Shown one piece after another: positions 18,323 to 27,773 of a DNA stretch of 64,000 bases. This stretch comes from Chitinivibrionales bacterium (GTDB taxonomy: Bacteria > Fibrobacterota > Chitinivibrionia > Chitinivibrionales > JANQEN01): contig JANQEN010000135.1 of the NCBI GenBank assembly GCA_028278335.1, positions 1 through 64,000 of the forward strand, given 5' to 3'. The notes under the pieces are model-generated. The model was given only the letters and a program-made list of their open reading frames with translations, was not told the DNA's origin and searched no databases. Within the stretch, counting starts at the first letter, position 1. Every line of letters begins with the position of its first letter. Both the position numbers and the translations under genes were made by a program.

Positions 18323-18521
18323 TACTTCCTATTGCATTATCTGGGTTTAAGAGCTGCATTTTGGACTTTTGTGAAGAAAAGGTTGGATTTCGATTGGAAA
18401 AGGTTAACACAAAATTGATTACTTATTGCATGAAAGTAGGTAAAAAAAGTTATATTAAGTTAGTTATTGGGATAGGAACACATAGACACTCGTTTAGTAA
18501 ATTATTCAATTCGGGGGAATG

Positions 18522-21104
18522 ATGAAACAGTGCCGTCTGTGGTATTTTGTTATACTTATTTGTATTCCAGTACTGATAGTTAGTCAAGAGACTGAGCTCC
18601 AGGACATTTCAAAAAAGGGACCAACTCGACTGCTCATTGCCCGTCCAAATAATTTTGGGTACAGTGTGAATCCCCAAACCGTATGGGTTTCAGCGTTGAT
18701 TGAATCATTTCTCTATTTTAAAATTGATGCCTTTGACGATGTTGCTATCATTCCTATAGAGGCCATTTCACCCATCGTATCTGCCCATCGTAATTTTCAG
18801 AAGCGTGTTTCCAAGGCTAAATACCTCGATGCAGGAAAGGAGCTGAGTGCTACCCATCTCCTCTATTCAGAATATGAAGTGGTCTCTCAAGAACAGGTTA
18901 CACTGCATATCACCGTTGAGGCTGTGAAAGGAAGTGCCACCGAAAAGTCGCAGATTGCCATTGAAATGGATGACTTTGATCGCTCTTTAAGCGAAGGCAT
19001 AATTAAACTAGGCGCGCTGCTGCAAGTATCGCAAGCTAGTGGGAAAGATAAAAATCTTTTAACGTCGATCATTGGCAAGGATTCAAAAAAGATCAAACGA
19101 TACGGAACAATTCTTGTTCAAAGCGAAGGTGCAGACAAAGCGATCAACCTTAAAAATGCCACCGAATGTGAAAGAATAAAGAAGAGTGATGGCTCCGCTT
19201 ATTTAGCCTATTATCTCAGCAGTAAACTCTATGCAGCAGCTGATAATATGAGCAGTGCCTTGACAATTGCGCAAGAGTTGGTCTCTGCCCTTGGTGGACA
19301 CTATCCAAAGCTACATCTGTTTTACGGCCGTCTTCTTCAGCAGGCAAATAACTATAAAGACGCACAAAAAGCTATTGCTGCTCTTAAAACTAATTCAGCT
19401 CTTAAACATATCACTTTATTTGAACAGGGTGTAGTGTATGAGGCTTTGGGTGATCAAGAAAAAGCATTTCAAAGTTTTACCGATCTTTTAACCTACGATG
19501 AGCAAAACCCTGCTGTTTACATTCACCTGGCAAAATTATCCGTCTTACTACAAAAAAGTCATCAGATGAATACGTATGTCCAAAAGGCAGCTGCGCTTTC
19601 CGGAAAGCCTGAGGGTGAAATCTATTACTCCATTGGTATGGGTTTTGTCGATTCAAAGGACTGGGTACATGCGCTGGAAACCTTTAATAAATCCGTGGAA
19701 CTTCTACCAAACTTTGCAAATAGCTGGTTGGTGTTAGGCGATATTCAGCAGCATTTAGGTAAAGATGAGGCTGCAGCAGAAAGCTACCTCTATCTCTTTC
19801 ATCTTGACTATTTGAAATTTCAAGAATATTTGGAGCGAGCTGGTAAACTCTTTGAAAAGGCTGGTTTGGTTGAAGAAGCTCGTCGGGCATACACTGAAGC
19901 TTTAGATCGGTACGCAGATCCTAAAATCGCCATACTGTTAGCGGCTATCGAGTTGAAATTGGGAAACTATGAGAAAACAAAGGAGCTATTAGAGCCCTTG
20001 GGTTCTCCTTGGAGGAACGATCCCAAAGTTGTGGCCATGCTTAAGAAGAGTAGCAAAGATAGATCTGCCCCGGTCATCTCTCTTACAGGTGATAATCCAC
20101 TGGTTTTAAATGCTGGTGTGGATACCTATGTTGAACCTGGTGCAACTGCAAGAGATAACGAAGATGGTGACATGACAAATCAGATGAAGTTGTCCGGTAC
20201 AGTCAATGCTTCAGTTGTTGATACCTTTACCATAACCTACTCAGTAAAGGATCGGGCTAACAATGTTACCAGTGAAACAAGAACAGTGATCGTCATTGAT
20301 ACCATTGTACCAACGATCACTATGAATGGAGGAACGACCATCAATGTGCTCCAGGGGAAACCCTATCGAGAGTTGGGAGCTGTTGCTAAAGATAACTGTG
20401 ATGGTGTTATCTCTTCACACATTGAAACATCCGGTACTGTTGATGTTAATACTCCAGGCATTTATGTGGTAACCTATTCGGTGCAAGACAAAGCGGAAAA
20501 TTCTGCCATAGCCGAGCGACTTATCAATGTTTTAGAGCCTTCTACTAAACGTAATGACCGAAAACCACCCCAAATTAATTTGATTGGTGGTTCTCCTACT
20601 ACCATTACTGTTGGTGACGTTTATGAAGAGCCAACGATCAATGCCACAGATGATGTTGATGGCGATGTTACTCCCTTTATCAATATTCAGGGAGAGGTGA
20701 ATCCCAATAAAGCTGGTCAATATAAGGTAGTCTATTCAGTTATGGATCGATCGGGAAATAGAGCAACAAAAACAGTTGTCGTGAAAGTAAAAAAGGCTAA
20801 AGTAGAAAAGGTCCCACTCGCTTCGGGTGGCATAAAAAAGAAAAGCAAGCGAAAACGATCGGTTGCCGTTTTGACAGGAATTCTTGGCGTAGGCAGCTTG
20901 GCCTGTGGAATTATTACCAATAATATGCTCATTCCTCAAAGGCAGGATGCCTATGACAAAGCAAATAATAAAGATGAGGCAACGAGTAAACGAGAGATTC
21001 TTGAAAAGACAGCACTGTTACGAAATCTTCTCTATGGTGGTGCTGGGGTATTTGCTTTAGGATTTACAGTGAATTTTTTAATCCCCGATCCACGGGCAAA
21101 ATAA
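18522..21104 (+). CDS. Secreted TPR protein with three DUF5011 Ig-like domains and C-terminal membrane helices
   Basis: About 860 residues. A signal peptide (about 5-22) is followed by a region of alpha/beta character (to about 165), a TPR segment (about 200-510), three tandem Ig-like domains of the DUF5011/HYR type (about 520-600, 602-680, 690-765; each has a YxEPGATA- or YRELGAVA-like start and a TYSVxDxAxN end), a very basic stretch (KKKSKRKR) and two membrane helices (about 788-810 and 838-858). The helices suggest that the protein stays membrane-associated with most of its mass outside the cytoplasm (inference). ATG at 18522 lies 4 bases after GGGGG. The next gene encodes a lipoprotein made of the same Ig-like domains, so the two probably form one unit. 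Confidence 0.85.
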   Translation: MKQCRLWYFVILICIPVLIVSQETELQDISKKGPTRLLIARPNNFGYSVNPQTVWVSALIESFLYFKIDAFDDVAIIPIEAISPIVSAHRNFQKRVSKAKYLDAGKELSATHLLYSEYEVVSQEQVTLHITVEAVKGSATEKSQIAIEMDDFDRSLSEGIIKLGALLQVSQASGKDKNLLTSIIGKDSKKIKRYGTILVQSEGADKAINLKNATECERIKKSDGSAYLAYYLSSKLYAAADNMSSALTIAQELVSALGGHYPKLHLFYGRLLQQANNYKDAQKAIAALKTNSALKHITLFEQGVVYEALGDQEKAFQSFTDLLTYDEQNPAVYIHLAKLSVLLQKSHQMNTYVQKAAALSGKPEGEIYYSIGMGFVDSKDWVHALETFNKSVELLPNFANSWLVLGDIQQHLGKDEAAAESYLYLFHLDYLKFQEYLERAGKLFEKAGLVEEARRAYTEALDRYADPKIAILLAAIELKLGNYEKTKELLEPLGSPWRNDPKVVAMLKKSSKDRSAPVISLTGDNPLVLNAGVDTYVEPGATARDNEDGDMTNQMKLSGTVNASVVDTFTITYSVKDRANNVTSETRTVIVIDTIVPTITMNGGTTINVLQGKPYRELGAVAKDNCDGVISSHIETSGTVDVNTPGIYVVTYSVQDKAENSAIAERLINVLEPSTKRNDRKPPQINLIGGSPTTITVGDVYEEPTINATDDVDGDVTPFINIQGEVNPNKAGQYKVVYSVMDRSGNRATKTVVVKVKKAKVEKVPLASGGIKKKSKRKRSVAVLTGILGVGSLACGIITNNMLIPQRQDAYDKANNKDEATSKREILEKTALLRNLLYGGAGVFALGFTVNFLIPDPRAK

Positions 21105-21154
21105 ATTGTAGCGGTAACCGAAAAGGAATAATAGGAAATATACTTGGGAGAGCA

Positions 21155-22954
21155 ATGATGAGGTCAAGGGCAGGAATTTACAGTATCCTCATGATAATTG
21201 CTTTAATTATCGTGGCGTGCACGGAGTTGCGGTTTGAAAACCCCTACGACATTGGGGGAACAAAACCGCAAATTACCCTGGAAGGAAATGATACGGTTTC
21301 TGTTATTCAGGGTGATAGCTATTTTGAATATGGGTATCGTTGTAAAGATAATGATGGGTCCGATCTTTACAGCCGTGTCACAGTCAGCTTTGAGGATGAT
21401 AAAGGAAAGTCGGTTGACCGAGAGACATTCACCAATAAATTGGGCACCTATGTAGCTTGGTATCGCGTTAAGAATGAAAATGGCTATAAGGATGAGATAA
21501 AACGTATTGTACTCGTCATCACTGTTCCCGATCGAGTTCCACCTAAAATTTATTTAGCTGGTGCAAATCCCTTTACTCTATACGTGGGGACCAATTATGT
21601 TGAGCCGGGCGCCATAGCAGTTGACAGTATAAATGACTCGACCTTTGATACCATATCTATTGATAAATTTACAATACGAGACTCGGTAAAACCCGATGTT
21701 ATTGGTAATTATAAAATGTATTATGATGTCTCTGATGATGCTGGCAATAAGGCAGATACCGAGATACGACAGGTGAATGTGTTGCCTCCTCGTGACACAA
21801 TGCCTCCTATTATTACTCGCAAGGGAGATTCTGTTACCTATGTAGACTTTAAAAGCCGTTATGTTGATAGTGGTGCTACTGCCTATGATAGTGTTGATGG
21901 TGACGTTGTGCCAACACCCCATGGAGATGATTTGGTTAAGACCGACTCGCTTGGTGCTGTATATGATGTGTATTATACTGCTATTGACAAAGCGGGTAAT
22001 CGGGCAGATACGGTTTGGCGCGTGGTTATTGTTGCTGATTTAAGTCCCCCAATAATCTACCTAAAGGGGCAGGAAACTGTAAATATCTCATTGGGCTACC
22101 CCTATAATGAAGCTGGTGCCTTTGCTGTTGACAATGTGGATGATACGATTCCCTTTTCTAAAATTACCGTCGATGCGAGCAATCTTAATATCCATGGAAT
22201 CGGTAATTATAGAATTTACTACGATGTTTCAGACTCTGCGGGTAACAAAGCTATTACTAAAGTGCGTAAGGTCAACGTGTCTGGCCCCGATTCTTTGATG
22301 ATCGAGGACTTTGAAAAAACACCCTTTAATCGCACAACCCTATCAATCGACAGTGGCTTTAGTAGTAGTCAAGGTACCTGGTTCGGCATAACCGATTCTG
22401 GTGTTGGTGGGAGCTCATCCATGGAGCCAAGCCCCTTTGATGATCCCGATTTTAGCGAGATAGTTCAACCGGATAGTGGATTTAATGGAAGTAGAGGACT
22501 GTATATCAAATTTAACCTCAAATCCGGAAAAAGTGATGTTCCCCATCCAGCACCCTTTGCTGCAATAGGATTTAATCTTAAATCCGATGATAAGTATTCC
22601 GACTTTACCAAATTTTTTAGGCTTCGGTTTCATGCTATGGGAAACAGGAATATTCGGGTTGCCTTCATTACTAAAAAGATCGAAGAGTGGAACCCTGCCA
22701 AGGATGGATGGGGCCACATGGGGACTGCGGTATTAATCACTACCTACTGGATGGAAAGAACAATTACCGTGCCAGACTTAGAGCCAGAAGAGGGGTCTCC
22801 CCAAAGTACTGCTGGAGTGAAGTGGAACGATGGTAATGTGAGAAACAAGGTTCGTGCAGTGATTTTTTATCCCATGGCGCAAAGTGGTGATACAGCAGAA
22901 CTTTATTTAGACAATATTAAGATTGATGGTATAAAAGCTTCTGATTTACAATAG
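21155..22954 (+). CDS. Lipoprotein with four DUF5011 Ig-like domains and a jelly-roll-like C-terminus
   Basis: The 599-residue protein has a lipoprotein signal ending in LIIVAC (Cys at about 22). Four Ig-like domains of the DUF5011 type follow (about 35-125, 128-210, 213-295, 297-375), each opening with a PxIxLxG-type strand and closing with V(S/K)D-x-A-GN(K/R)A. The last 220 residues (from SLMIEDFEKTPFN) look like a beta-sandwich of the carbohydrate-binding/CIA30 kind, with a final LYLDNIKIDG strand. It is probably an outer-membrane surface protein that binds carbohydrate or another protein (inference). It begins 50 bases after the previous DUF5011 gene; two adjacent ATG codons are possible starts. 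Confidence 0.85.
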   Translation: MMRSRAGIYSILMIIALIIVACTELRFENPYDIGGTKPQITLEGNDTVSVIQGDSYFEYGYRCKDNDGSDLYSRVTVSFEDDKGKSVDRETFTNKLGTYVAWYRVKNENGYKDEIKRIVLVITVPDRVPPKIYLAGANPFTLYVGTNYVEPGAIAVDSINDSTFDTISIDKFTIRDSVKPDVIGNYKMYYDVSDDAGNKADTEIRQVNVLPPRDTMPPIITRKGDSVTYVDFKSRYVDSGATAYDSVDGDVVPTPHGDDLVKTDSLGAVYDVYYTAIDKAGNRADTVWRVVIVADLSPPIIYLKGQETVNISLGYPYNEAGAFAVDNVDDTIPFSKITVDASNLNIHGIGNYRIYYDVSDSAGNKAITKVRKVNVSGPDSLMIEDFEKTPFNRTTLSIDSGFSSSQGTWFGITDSGVGGSSSMEPSPFDDPDFSEIVQPDSGFNGSRGLYIKFNLKSGKSDVPHPAPFAAIGFNLKSDDKYSDFTKFFRLRFHAMGNRNIRVAFITKKIEEWNPAKDGWGHMGTAVLITTYWMERTITVPDLEPEEGSPQSTAGVKWNDGNVRNKVRAVIFYPMAQSGDTAELYLDNIKIDGIKASDLQ

Positions 22955-23010
22955 GTAAATCACAGTGGTTTTTATGGAGAGTGTCGAAAGACTGACAGAA
23001 CGCAATTGGT

Positions 23011-23271
23011 TTACAGATGTTTATATCGCTCCTTATGACCGTATAGGGTACCGATTCGAATAGAGAGACGATCATCCACAACAGTAATTTCACCCTTGGC
23101 CAATAATTTGTGGTCAATAAAGACGTCTACCGGTTCACCGGCCATGCGCTGCAATTGAACCAACTTACCCTTTTTTAAATTTAAAAGTTCACGAATTGTC
23201 ATATTTGTCTGGCCCAGTTGGACAGAAATAGGCATGTTTACATCTAAAAGCATCTTAATATTGTTTGCCAT
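23011..23271 (-). CDS. fliN: Flagellar motor switch protein FliN
   Basis: The 86-residue protein is essentially a single SpoA domain: LLDVNMPISVQLGQTNMTIRELL, LKKGKLVQLQRMAGEPVDVFI and the C-terminal DRLSIRIGTL. FliN forms the lower part of the flagellar C-ring with FliM and takes part in switching and export. It is shorter than enterobacterial FliN (about 137 residues) because the variable N-terminal extension is absent, which is common in other phyla. It stands apart from a flagellar structural cluster, 52 bases downstream of a Yip1-type membrane protein gene. FliN and type III secretion SctQ C-terminal domains are homologous; no other type III genes are nearby, and flgN is 4 kb away. Confidence 0.9.
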   Translation of the reverse strand: MANNIKMLLDVNMPISVQLGQTNMTIRELLNLKKGKLVQLQRMAGEPVDVFIDHKLLAKGEITVVDDRLSIRIGTLYGHKERYKHL

Positions 23272-23323
23272 TGAACCATACCCTTTTATAATTATACATA
23301 TTCTTATGCTTCTCCCCTAGTAT

Positions 23324-24079
23324 TTATCGGAATAAGGGAAGAATTTCTTTAAGTATTGAAGTAGAAAGTAGTGTGCCACCAATAAAAAAGATGAGGCAAA
23401 ACAGGACAAGAACCATGAGTAGAAGAAAGGGTAAAATGATCGTCATTCCTGCGCGAAGCTTTGATATATGGTGGACAGAGCTGATACCAACTATTAAAAT
23501 TAACAGCGCCCAGATGGGTGCTATTGCAGGGCCAATAAAGGGAATGCATTGGAGTATGAGGGCACTTTGTGAATAGCAAACAACACAACAGGTCGTGGAT
23601 AGGTTTGCACTGTTACTCTTTGAAATATAAAGCAATGCATAGATATAGCATGTTGTTGCACCTACACCCAGAATCGTCGATAAGGGATAGAAGACGAGTG
23701 TGGAAGCATTGAACAACTGCATAAATTCATAATTTTGTAATGTTGCAGCATTCCCTATTGCAGTGAAGGCTTTGTTCCAGAGCAGATCACCCAGAGCACC
23801 GATAGAGCTTGCCAAAAGCGCAAAAAGAAGGGCGTAAAAGAGATTACTCTTAGAAGAGATTTTAGTGAAAAAGGTGGTTGGCTTGAGCAACGATAGGTGC
23901 ACTGTTTTTATAAATGCCGCTCCAAGCCCAAGGGCTCCACTCTGCTCCCAGGGGATATCTGTTGAGTCATGTGATAGATTTAAAGGTTCGGTATTGGATG
24001 CAGCATAACTTCCGCAAACGGTGCAATGTTCAAGTTCTGTGCTTTGAGGGGCCAAGGTTCCGCATTTTGAGCAGTGCAT
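23324..24079 (-). CDS. Zinc-ribbon plus Yip1-family membrane protein
   Basis: The 251-residue protein starts with a zinc ribbon (CSKCG at 3-7 and CTVCG at 19-23), then a short linker and about five membrane helices (from about residue 80). The layout and small polar motifs match the Yip1 superfamily of bacterial membrane proteins, whose function is poorly defined. The cytoplasmic zinc ribbon is likely intact because all four cysteines are present. It is upstream of fliN on the same strand with a short spacer, so the two could be cotranscribed, but no functional link is known. Confidence 0.75.
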   Translation of the reverse strand: MHCSKCGTLAPQSTELEHCTVCGSYAASNTEPLNLSHDSTDIPWEQSGALGLGAAFIKTVHLSLLKPTTFFTKISSKSNLFYALLFALLASSIGALGDLLWNKAFTAIGNAATLQNYEFMQLFNASTLVFYPLSTILGVGATTCYIYALLYISKSNSANLSTTCCVVCYSQSALILQCIPFIGPAIAPIWALLILIVGISSVHHISKLRAGMTIILPFLLLMVLVLFCLIFFIGGTLLSTSILKEILPLFR

Positions 24080-24268
24080 TAAAAATATTCCAGTTTTTCT
24101 GATGAGGATTTACATTGCATAATTTGTCCTATTATTATACATTAATGGTAATATGAAATATAACTAAAATTATCAATACAATTGGAAAAATAGATACAAT
24201 AGTTATATTTACTAATAGAAACTTTATTGATTTACCAATAGATTACTTTTCTCTTAAGGAGGATTGAT

Positions 24269-25243
24269 GTGATAGTTGTCACCGGTGGTGCTGGATTTAT
24301 TGGTAGTGCTGTAGTCTGGGACCTTAATCAGCGCGGGGAAGACTCAATTCTTATTGTGGATCACTTGGGTGAATCAGAGAAATGGAAAAATCTTGTTTCA
24401 CTACGATTCGATGACTATATGGATAAACAGGCATTTATCACAAAGTTGGAACAGGGGAATTTTGGTAATTCCCTTAAGGCAATAATTCACCTGGGAGCCT
24501 GCTCTTCGACTACCGAGAAAGATGCAGGATATTTAATGGAGAATAACTACATCTATACAGCGCGGCTTGCACAATGGCATGAAGGAAAACGCGATTGTCG
24601 ATTTATTTATGCCTCAAGTGCGGCAACCTATGGAAATGGTAATCAGGGCTATCGTGATGATGAGGATGCCTTAGATACATTACAACCATTAAATATGTAT
24701 GGATACTCAAAACAGCTTTTTGATAAACTGGCAAAACGTCGCGGATGGCTTTCACGGTGTGTGGGATTAAAATATTTCAATGTTTACGGGCCAAATGAGT
24801 ACCATAAAGGTTCAATGAGAAGCGTGATCAATAAGGCCTACCCACAGATTCAAGATCAAGGTACTATCTCTCTTTTTAAATCCTATCGAGATGCGTACAA
24901 AGATGGAGAGCAGCAGCGGGATTTTATCTATGTAAAGGATGCTGTTGCTATGACCCTCTTTTTTTTAGGTCGTGATGATGTAAATGGTATTTATAATATA
25001 GGCACTGGTGCTGCCCGTTCTTGGAACGATGTTGCCACGGCAATGTTTACTGCTGCAAATAAAAAAACGACAATCCAATATATCGAAATGCCCAAGGAGC
25101 TCCAAGGAAAATATCAATACTATACCTGTGCTGATATGACTAAACTTGAAGCTGCTGGATGCTCCCATGTTTGCCGGTCTTTAGAAGAAAGCGTCGGTGA
25201 ATATATAAAAGAGTATCTTGCGGTCGATGAATATCTACGGTGA
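24269..25243 (+). CDS. hldD: ADP-L-glycero-D-manno-heptose 6-epimerase
   Basis: HldD converts ADP-D-glycero- to ADP-L-glycero-D-manno-heptose for the lipopolysaccharide inner core. The 324-residue short-chain dehydrogenase shows the NAD(P)-binding TGGAGFIGS at 5-13, HLGACSSTTEKD, YASSAATYGNG, the catalytic Y-G-Y-S-K motif, and QQRDFIYVKD, characteristic of HldD rather than general UDP-sugar epimerases. The start is GTG at 24269, 6 bases after a strong AAGGAGG. It implies an outer membrane with heptose-containing LPS. It lies alone between a minus-strand gene and a promoter for the next operon. Confidence 0.96.
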   Translation: MIVVTGGAGFIGSAVVWDLNQRGEDSILIVDHLGESEKWKNLVSLRFDDYMDKQAFITKLEQGNFGNSLKAIIHLGACSSTTEKDAGYLMENNYIYTARLAQWHEGKRDCRFIYASSAATYGNGNQGYRDDEDALDTLQPLNMYGYSKQLFDKLAKRRGWLSRCVGLKYFNVYGPNEYHKGSMRSVINKAYPQIQDQGTISLFKSYRDAYKDGEQQRDFIYVKDAVAMTLFFLGRDDVNGIYNIGTGAARSWNDVATAMFTAANKKTTIQYIEMPKELQGKYQYYTCADMTKLEAAGCSHVCRSLEESVGEYIKEYLAVDEYLR

Positions 25244-25273
25244 TTAATTGGTCTCTCTTTTTATTCGAATGTC

Positions 25274-25302
25274 TTGTAACTGATTTGTTTACATTGTATA
25301 AT
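25274..25302 (+). promoter_or_regulatory. Sigma70-type promoter for the TPR-flgN-flgS/R run
   Basis: TTGTAA (25274-25279), a 17-base spacer and TATAAT (25297-25302) form a near-consensus housekeeping promoter, with the first gene starting 48 bases after the -10 hexamer. Confidence 0.7.
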
Positions 25303-25349
25303 AAAGGGTGACTTAAAGAAATAAATTATATTTGTAAGAAGGGAATGTT

Positions 25350-27341
25350 GTGTCTGTAAAGAATTGTACTCCTTTGAGAATCGGAGTCCTTGCTGTTGCT
25401 CTTTTCTTTTTTTGGACCTCTCTGCTTTGGGCAAAGGATACCAATGATTATATCCATTATCGGCTTGGGATAAAATATAAAAACGAAAAAAAATTTGATC
25501 AGGCTGTTGAAGAATTTAAAAAAGTGTTGGCTGCTTATCCTGACAACTACAACACCTATATGCATCTTGCAGAGATCCGAAACTATCAAAATCGATTTCG
25601 TCTTGCCTCCTATAATTTAAAAAAAGCACTTACCTATAACCCTGGTTGGGGAAAAGCAAAGAAGATGCTTGCCGCAGTCTATGAACGGGACGGACAATAT
25701 CAGAATGCAATCAAGGAGCTCCAGGATTATTATCAGTACTGTGATCCTGCCGAGCGTGATAGTGTTCAGGCGCAAGTCAATCGATTGATTGGTATTGTGA
25801 AGTTTGGAAAATCCTACAAAGAGAATATCAAGGTCGATGAAAGTACTCAGGCCATACTAGAGGCCGAAGCCACGACAGGAAAGCCAAAGGTTAAGAAAAA
25901 AACAACCCAACCAAAAAAAGTTGTAAAAAGAGGTGCATCCAAAACCAGTGCTGCCCAAAGTGAATTTGATGCTGGGGTACGAGCCTATCAAAAGGCGGTG
26001 TCTACACAGGAGTATGCTCTTTTTGATAAGGCTATCGAACATTTTCGTAGGACTATAAAATTGCACCCAAAGCATTATGGTGCCTACTACTATGCCGGAC
26101 TAATCCGACGACGTAAGGGCCAGAATAAAATGGCAAAAGTCAATTTTCATAAAGCTGTTGCCTATAAAGAATTGGGGCACAATGCTCATTTTTATCTTGG
26201 TAAGATTTATGGGGAGGAGAAGGCTTATAAAACAGCGATTAAACATTTGCAGCTCTACATTAAGTCAACCACCTATGAACCGGGCAAACGAGAGGCCGAA
26301 GGGCTTTTGCAACGATACGTGTCAGCCTATAATGCAATCCATAAAAAGGAAAAGATAGACATTGGTGCTTTAGCTCGTGATGAGATGCATCGCGAGATCA
26401 GTAAAATCCCCGATGAAACACGCTATGCTACAATTGAAATTCGCATTGATTCTCTGTTAGTTATGTCAATTGTCGATAGTGTCACCGATCCAGGCCAAGC
26501 AATGCTGACAGGCGTCCGATCCTTTACCAACAATCAATTTGACAAGGCCATTGAGGATTTTAAAAAAGTTTTGGTACGGTACCCCAAAGGCGATGTGGCA
26601 GCACGATGTCTCTTTGATATTGGTGTGTGCTATATGAAGCTTAAGAATTATAAAATAGGGGAAAGCTATTTTCAGCAAGTGATTGATCGGCATGGTCACC
26701 ATGAATTGGCTGCGCCATCGCTTTTCTTGAAGGCGCTATCCTATGCTGAACGAGGAGAACCAGCTCGTGCAGAGAATCTCTATCGTGGATTTATTCAAAA
26801 ATATCGAACCCATAAACTCTGTGGCAAAGCCTATGAAAAACTGGGCGATGCCTACAAAGACCTTATGCAGGATAAAAAGGCTGTTGATGCCTTCAGAAGT
26901 GCTGCAGGAATGGCGCAATCTCCTCTTGACAAGGTATATGCGTTATACAAATTAGGTTCTGCCTATGAACGGGTCGGTAATGCAACTCGGGCAGTGGAGT
27001 CTTTTCAGAAGACAATCCTTACTGGCGAAAAGGAATCACTCTTTGAACGAGTTCCCGATTCATATTATAAAATTGCCGATCAATATTACAAAGGGAAAAA
27101 GTACTCCAAAGCACTTGATTACTATGTTAAAGTTACCCGAAAGTATCAAGCCTATCAGGATACACCGTGGGGACTCTTTCAAATTGGTAGTATCTATAAA
27201 AATTTGAAAAAACATCAAAAAGCTATTACCACTTTTAACGAATTAATTCACAAATATCCCGACGATTATTGGACCCGACAGGCTAAATGGAAATTGGAAG
27301 ACACTGTCTGGGAGCATGAATATAAAGCTGTTTTACGGTAA
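25350..27341 (+). CDS. Secreted TPR protein (BamD/CpoB-like repeats)
   Basis: The 663-residue protein has a signal peptide (hydrophobic residues about 11-27, cut near LLWA). TPR units cover about 33-150, a Lys/Thr-rich linker about 175-205, TPRs about 215-320, and a second longer array about 390-650 with the YPKGDxAARCLFDIGxCYMKLKNY type of repeat seen in BamD/YfiO and CpoB (YbgF) proteins. It should act in the periplasm as a scaffold. The start is GTG, since the nearer ATG at 25345 runs into a stop after four codons. It is first in a long plus-strand run with flagellar regulators, so a link with motility is possible but unproven. Confidence 0.88.
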   Translation: MSVKNCTPLRIGVLAVALFFFWTSLLWAKDTNDYIHYRLGIKYKNEKKFDQAVEEFKKVLAAYPDNYNTYMHLAEIRNYQNRFRLASYNLKKALTYNPGWGKAKKMLAAVYERDGQYQNAIKELQDYYQYCDPAERDSVQAQVNRLIGIVKFGKSYKENIKVDESTQAILEAEATTGKPKVKKKTTQPKKVVKRGASKTSAAQSEFDAGVRAYQKAVSTQEYALFDKAIEHFRRTIKLHPKHYGAYYYAGLIRRRKGQNKMAKVNFHKAVAYKELGHNAHFYLGKIYGEEKAYKTAIKHLQLYIKSTTYEPGKREAEGLLQRYVSAYNAIHKKEKIDIGALARDEMHREISKIPDETRYATIEIRIDSLLVMSIVDSVTDPGQAMLTGVRSFTNNQFDKAIEDFKKVLVRYPKGDVAARCLFDIGVCYMKLKNYKIGESYFQQVIDRHGHHELAAPSLFLKALSYAERGEPARAENLYRGFIQKYRTHKLCGKAYEKLGDAYKDLMQDKKAVDAFRSAAGMAQSPLDKVYALYKLGSAYERVGNATRAVESFQKTILTGEKESLFERVPDSYYKIADQYYKGKKYSKALDYYVKVTRKYQAYQDTPWGLFQIGSIYKNLKKHQKAITTFNELIHKYPDDYWTRQAKWKLEDTVWEHEYKAVLR

Positions 27342-27397
27342 TCAATAACTACAAACTACTTTCAATCCTATCCTAACTGAGCAAAAGGCGCTTCAGT

Positions 27398-27763
27398 ATG
27401 AATTATACCACTTTGCTTGAAACATTGACCAATTCCTATACCCGACAATCCGACTGGTATGAACAGTTGAAAGTTCTTGTGCAAAAGATTTTGGGATCTA
27501 TCGCTGTTAATCGCGGAGATGTGGCAAGTGTCATGGGGTTGTTCAATGAAAAAAAAGAGTTGTTAGAAAAGATTACTCAAGAGCGAGAGGATGTAAAAGA
27601 GAACATCGCTCTTTGGCAAAAGGAAAAAAATAACATACCCTCTTCCCCGGCTACTGAAACCTTTGATACGGTACTTGTTAGGACCGAGCAGGTGATTAAG
27701 GAGTTTTTAGAATTAGAGGATCGACTTAAAAAGTACCTGCAAACCTCCAGTCAAAAAGGGTAG
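27398..27763 (+). CDS. flgN: FlgN-like flagellar export chaperone
   Basis: The 121-residue, almost entirely helical protein has the FlgN pattern: an N-terminal helix (LLETLTNSYTRQSDWYEQLKVL), a second heptad-rich helix with a GDVASVMGLFNEKKELLEKI segment, and a short C-terminal helix. FlgN binds hook-filament junction proteins FlgK and FlgL before export. Sequence conservation in this family is low, so the call rests on pattern and context: the next two genes encode a kinase and sigma54 activator of the flagellar FlgS/FlgR type, starting 7 bases downstream. Confidence 0.6.
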   Translation: MNYTTLLETLTNSYTRQSDWYEQLKVLVQKILGSIAVNRGDVASVMGLFNEKKELLEKITQEREDVKENIALWQKEKNNIPSSPATETFDTVLVRTEQVIKEFLELEDRLKKYLQTSSQKG

Positions 27764-27773
27764 CAACCTATTG

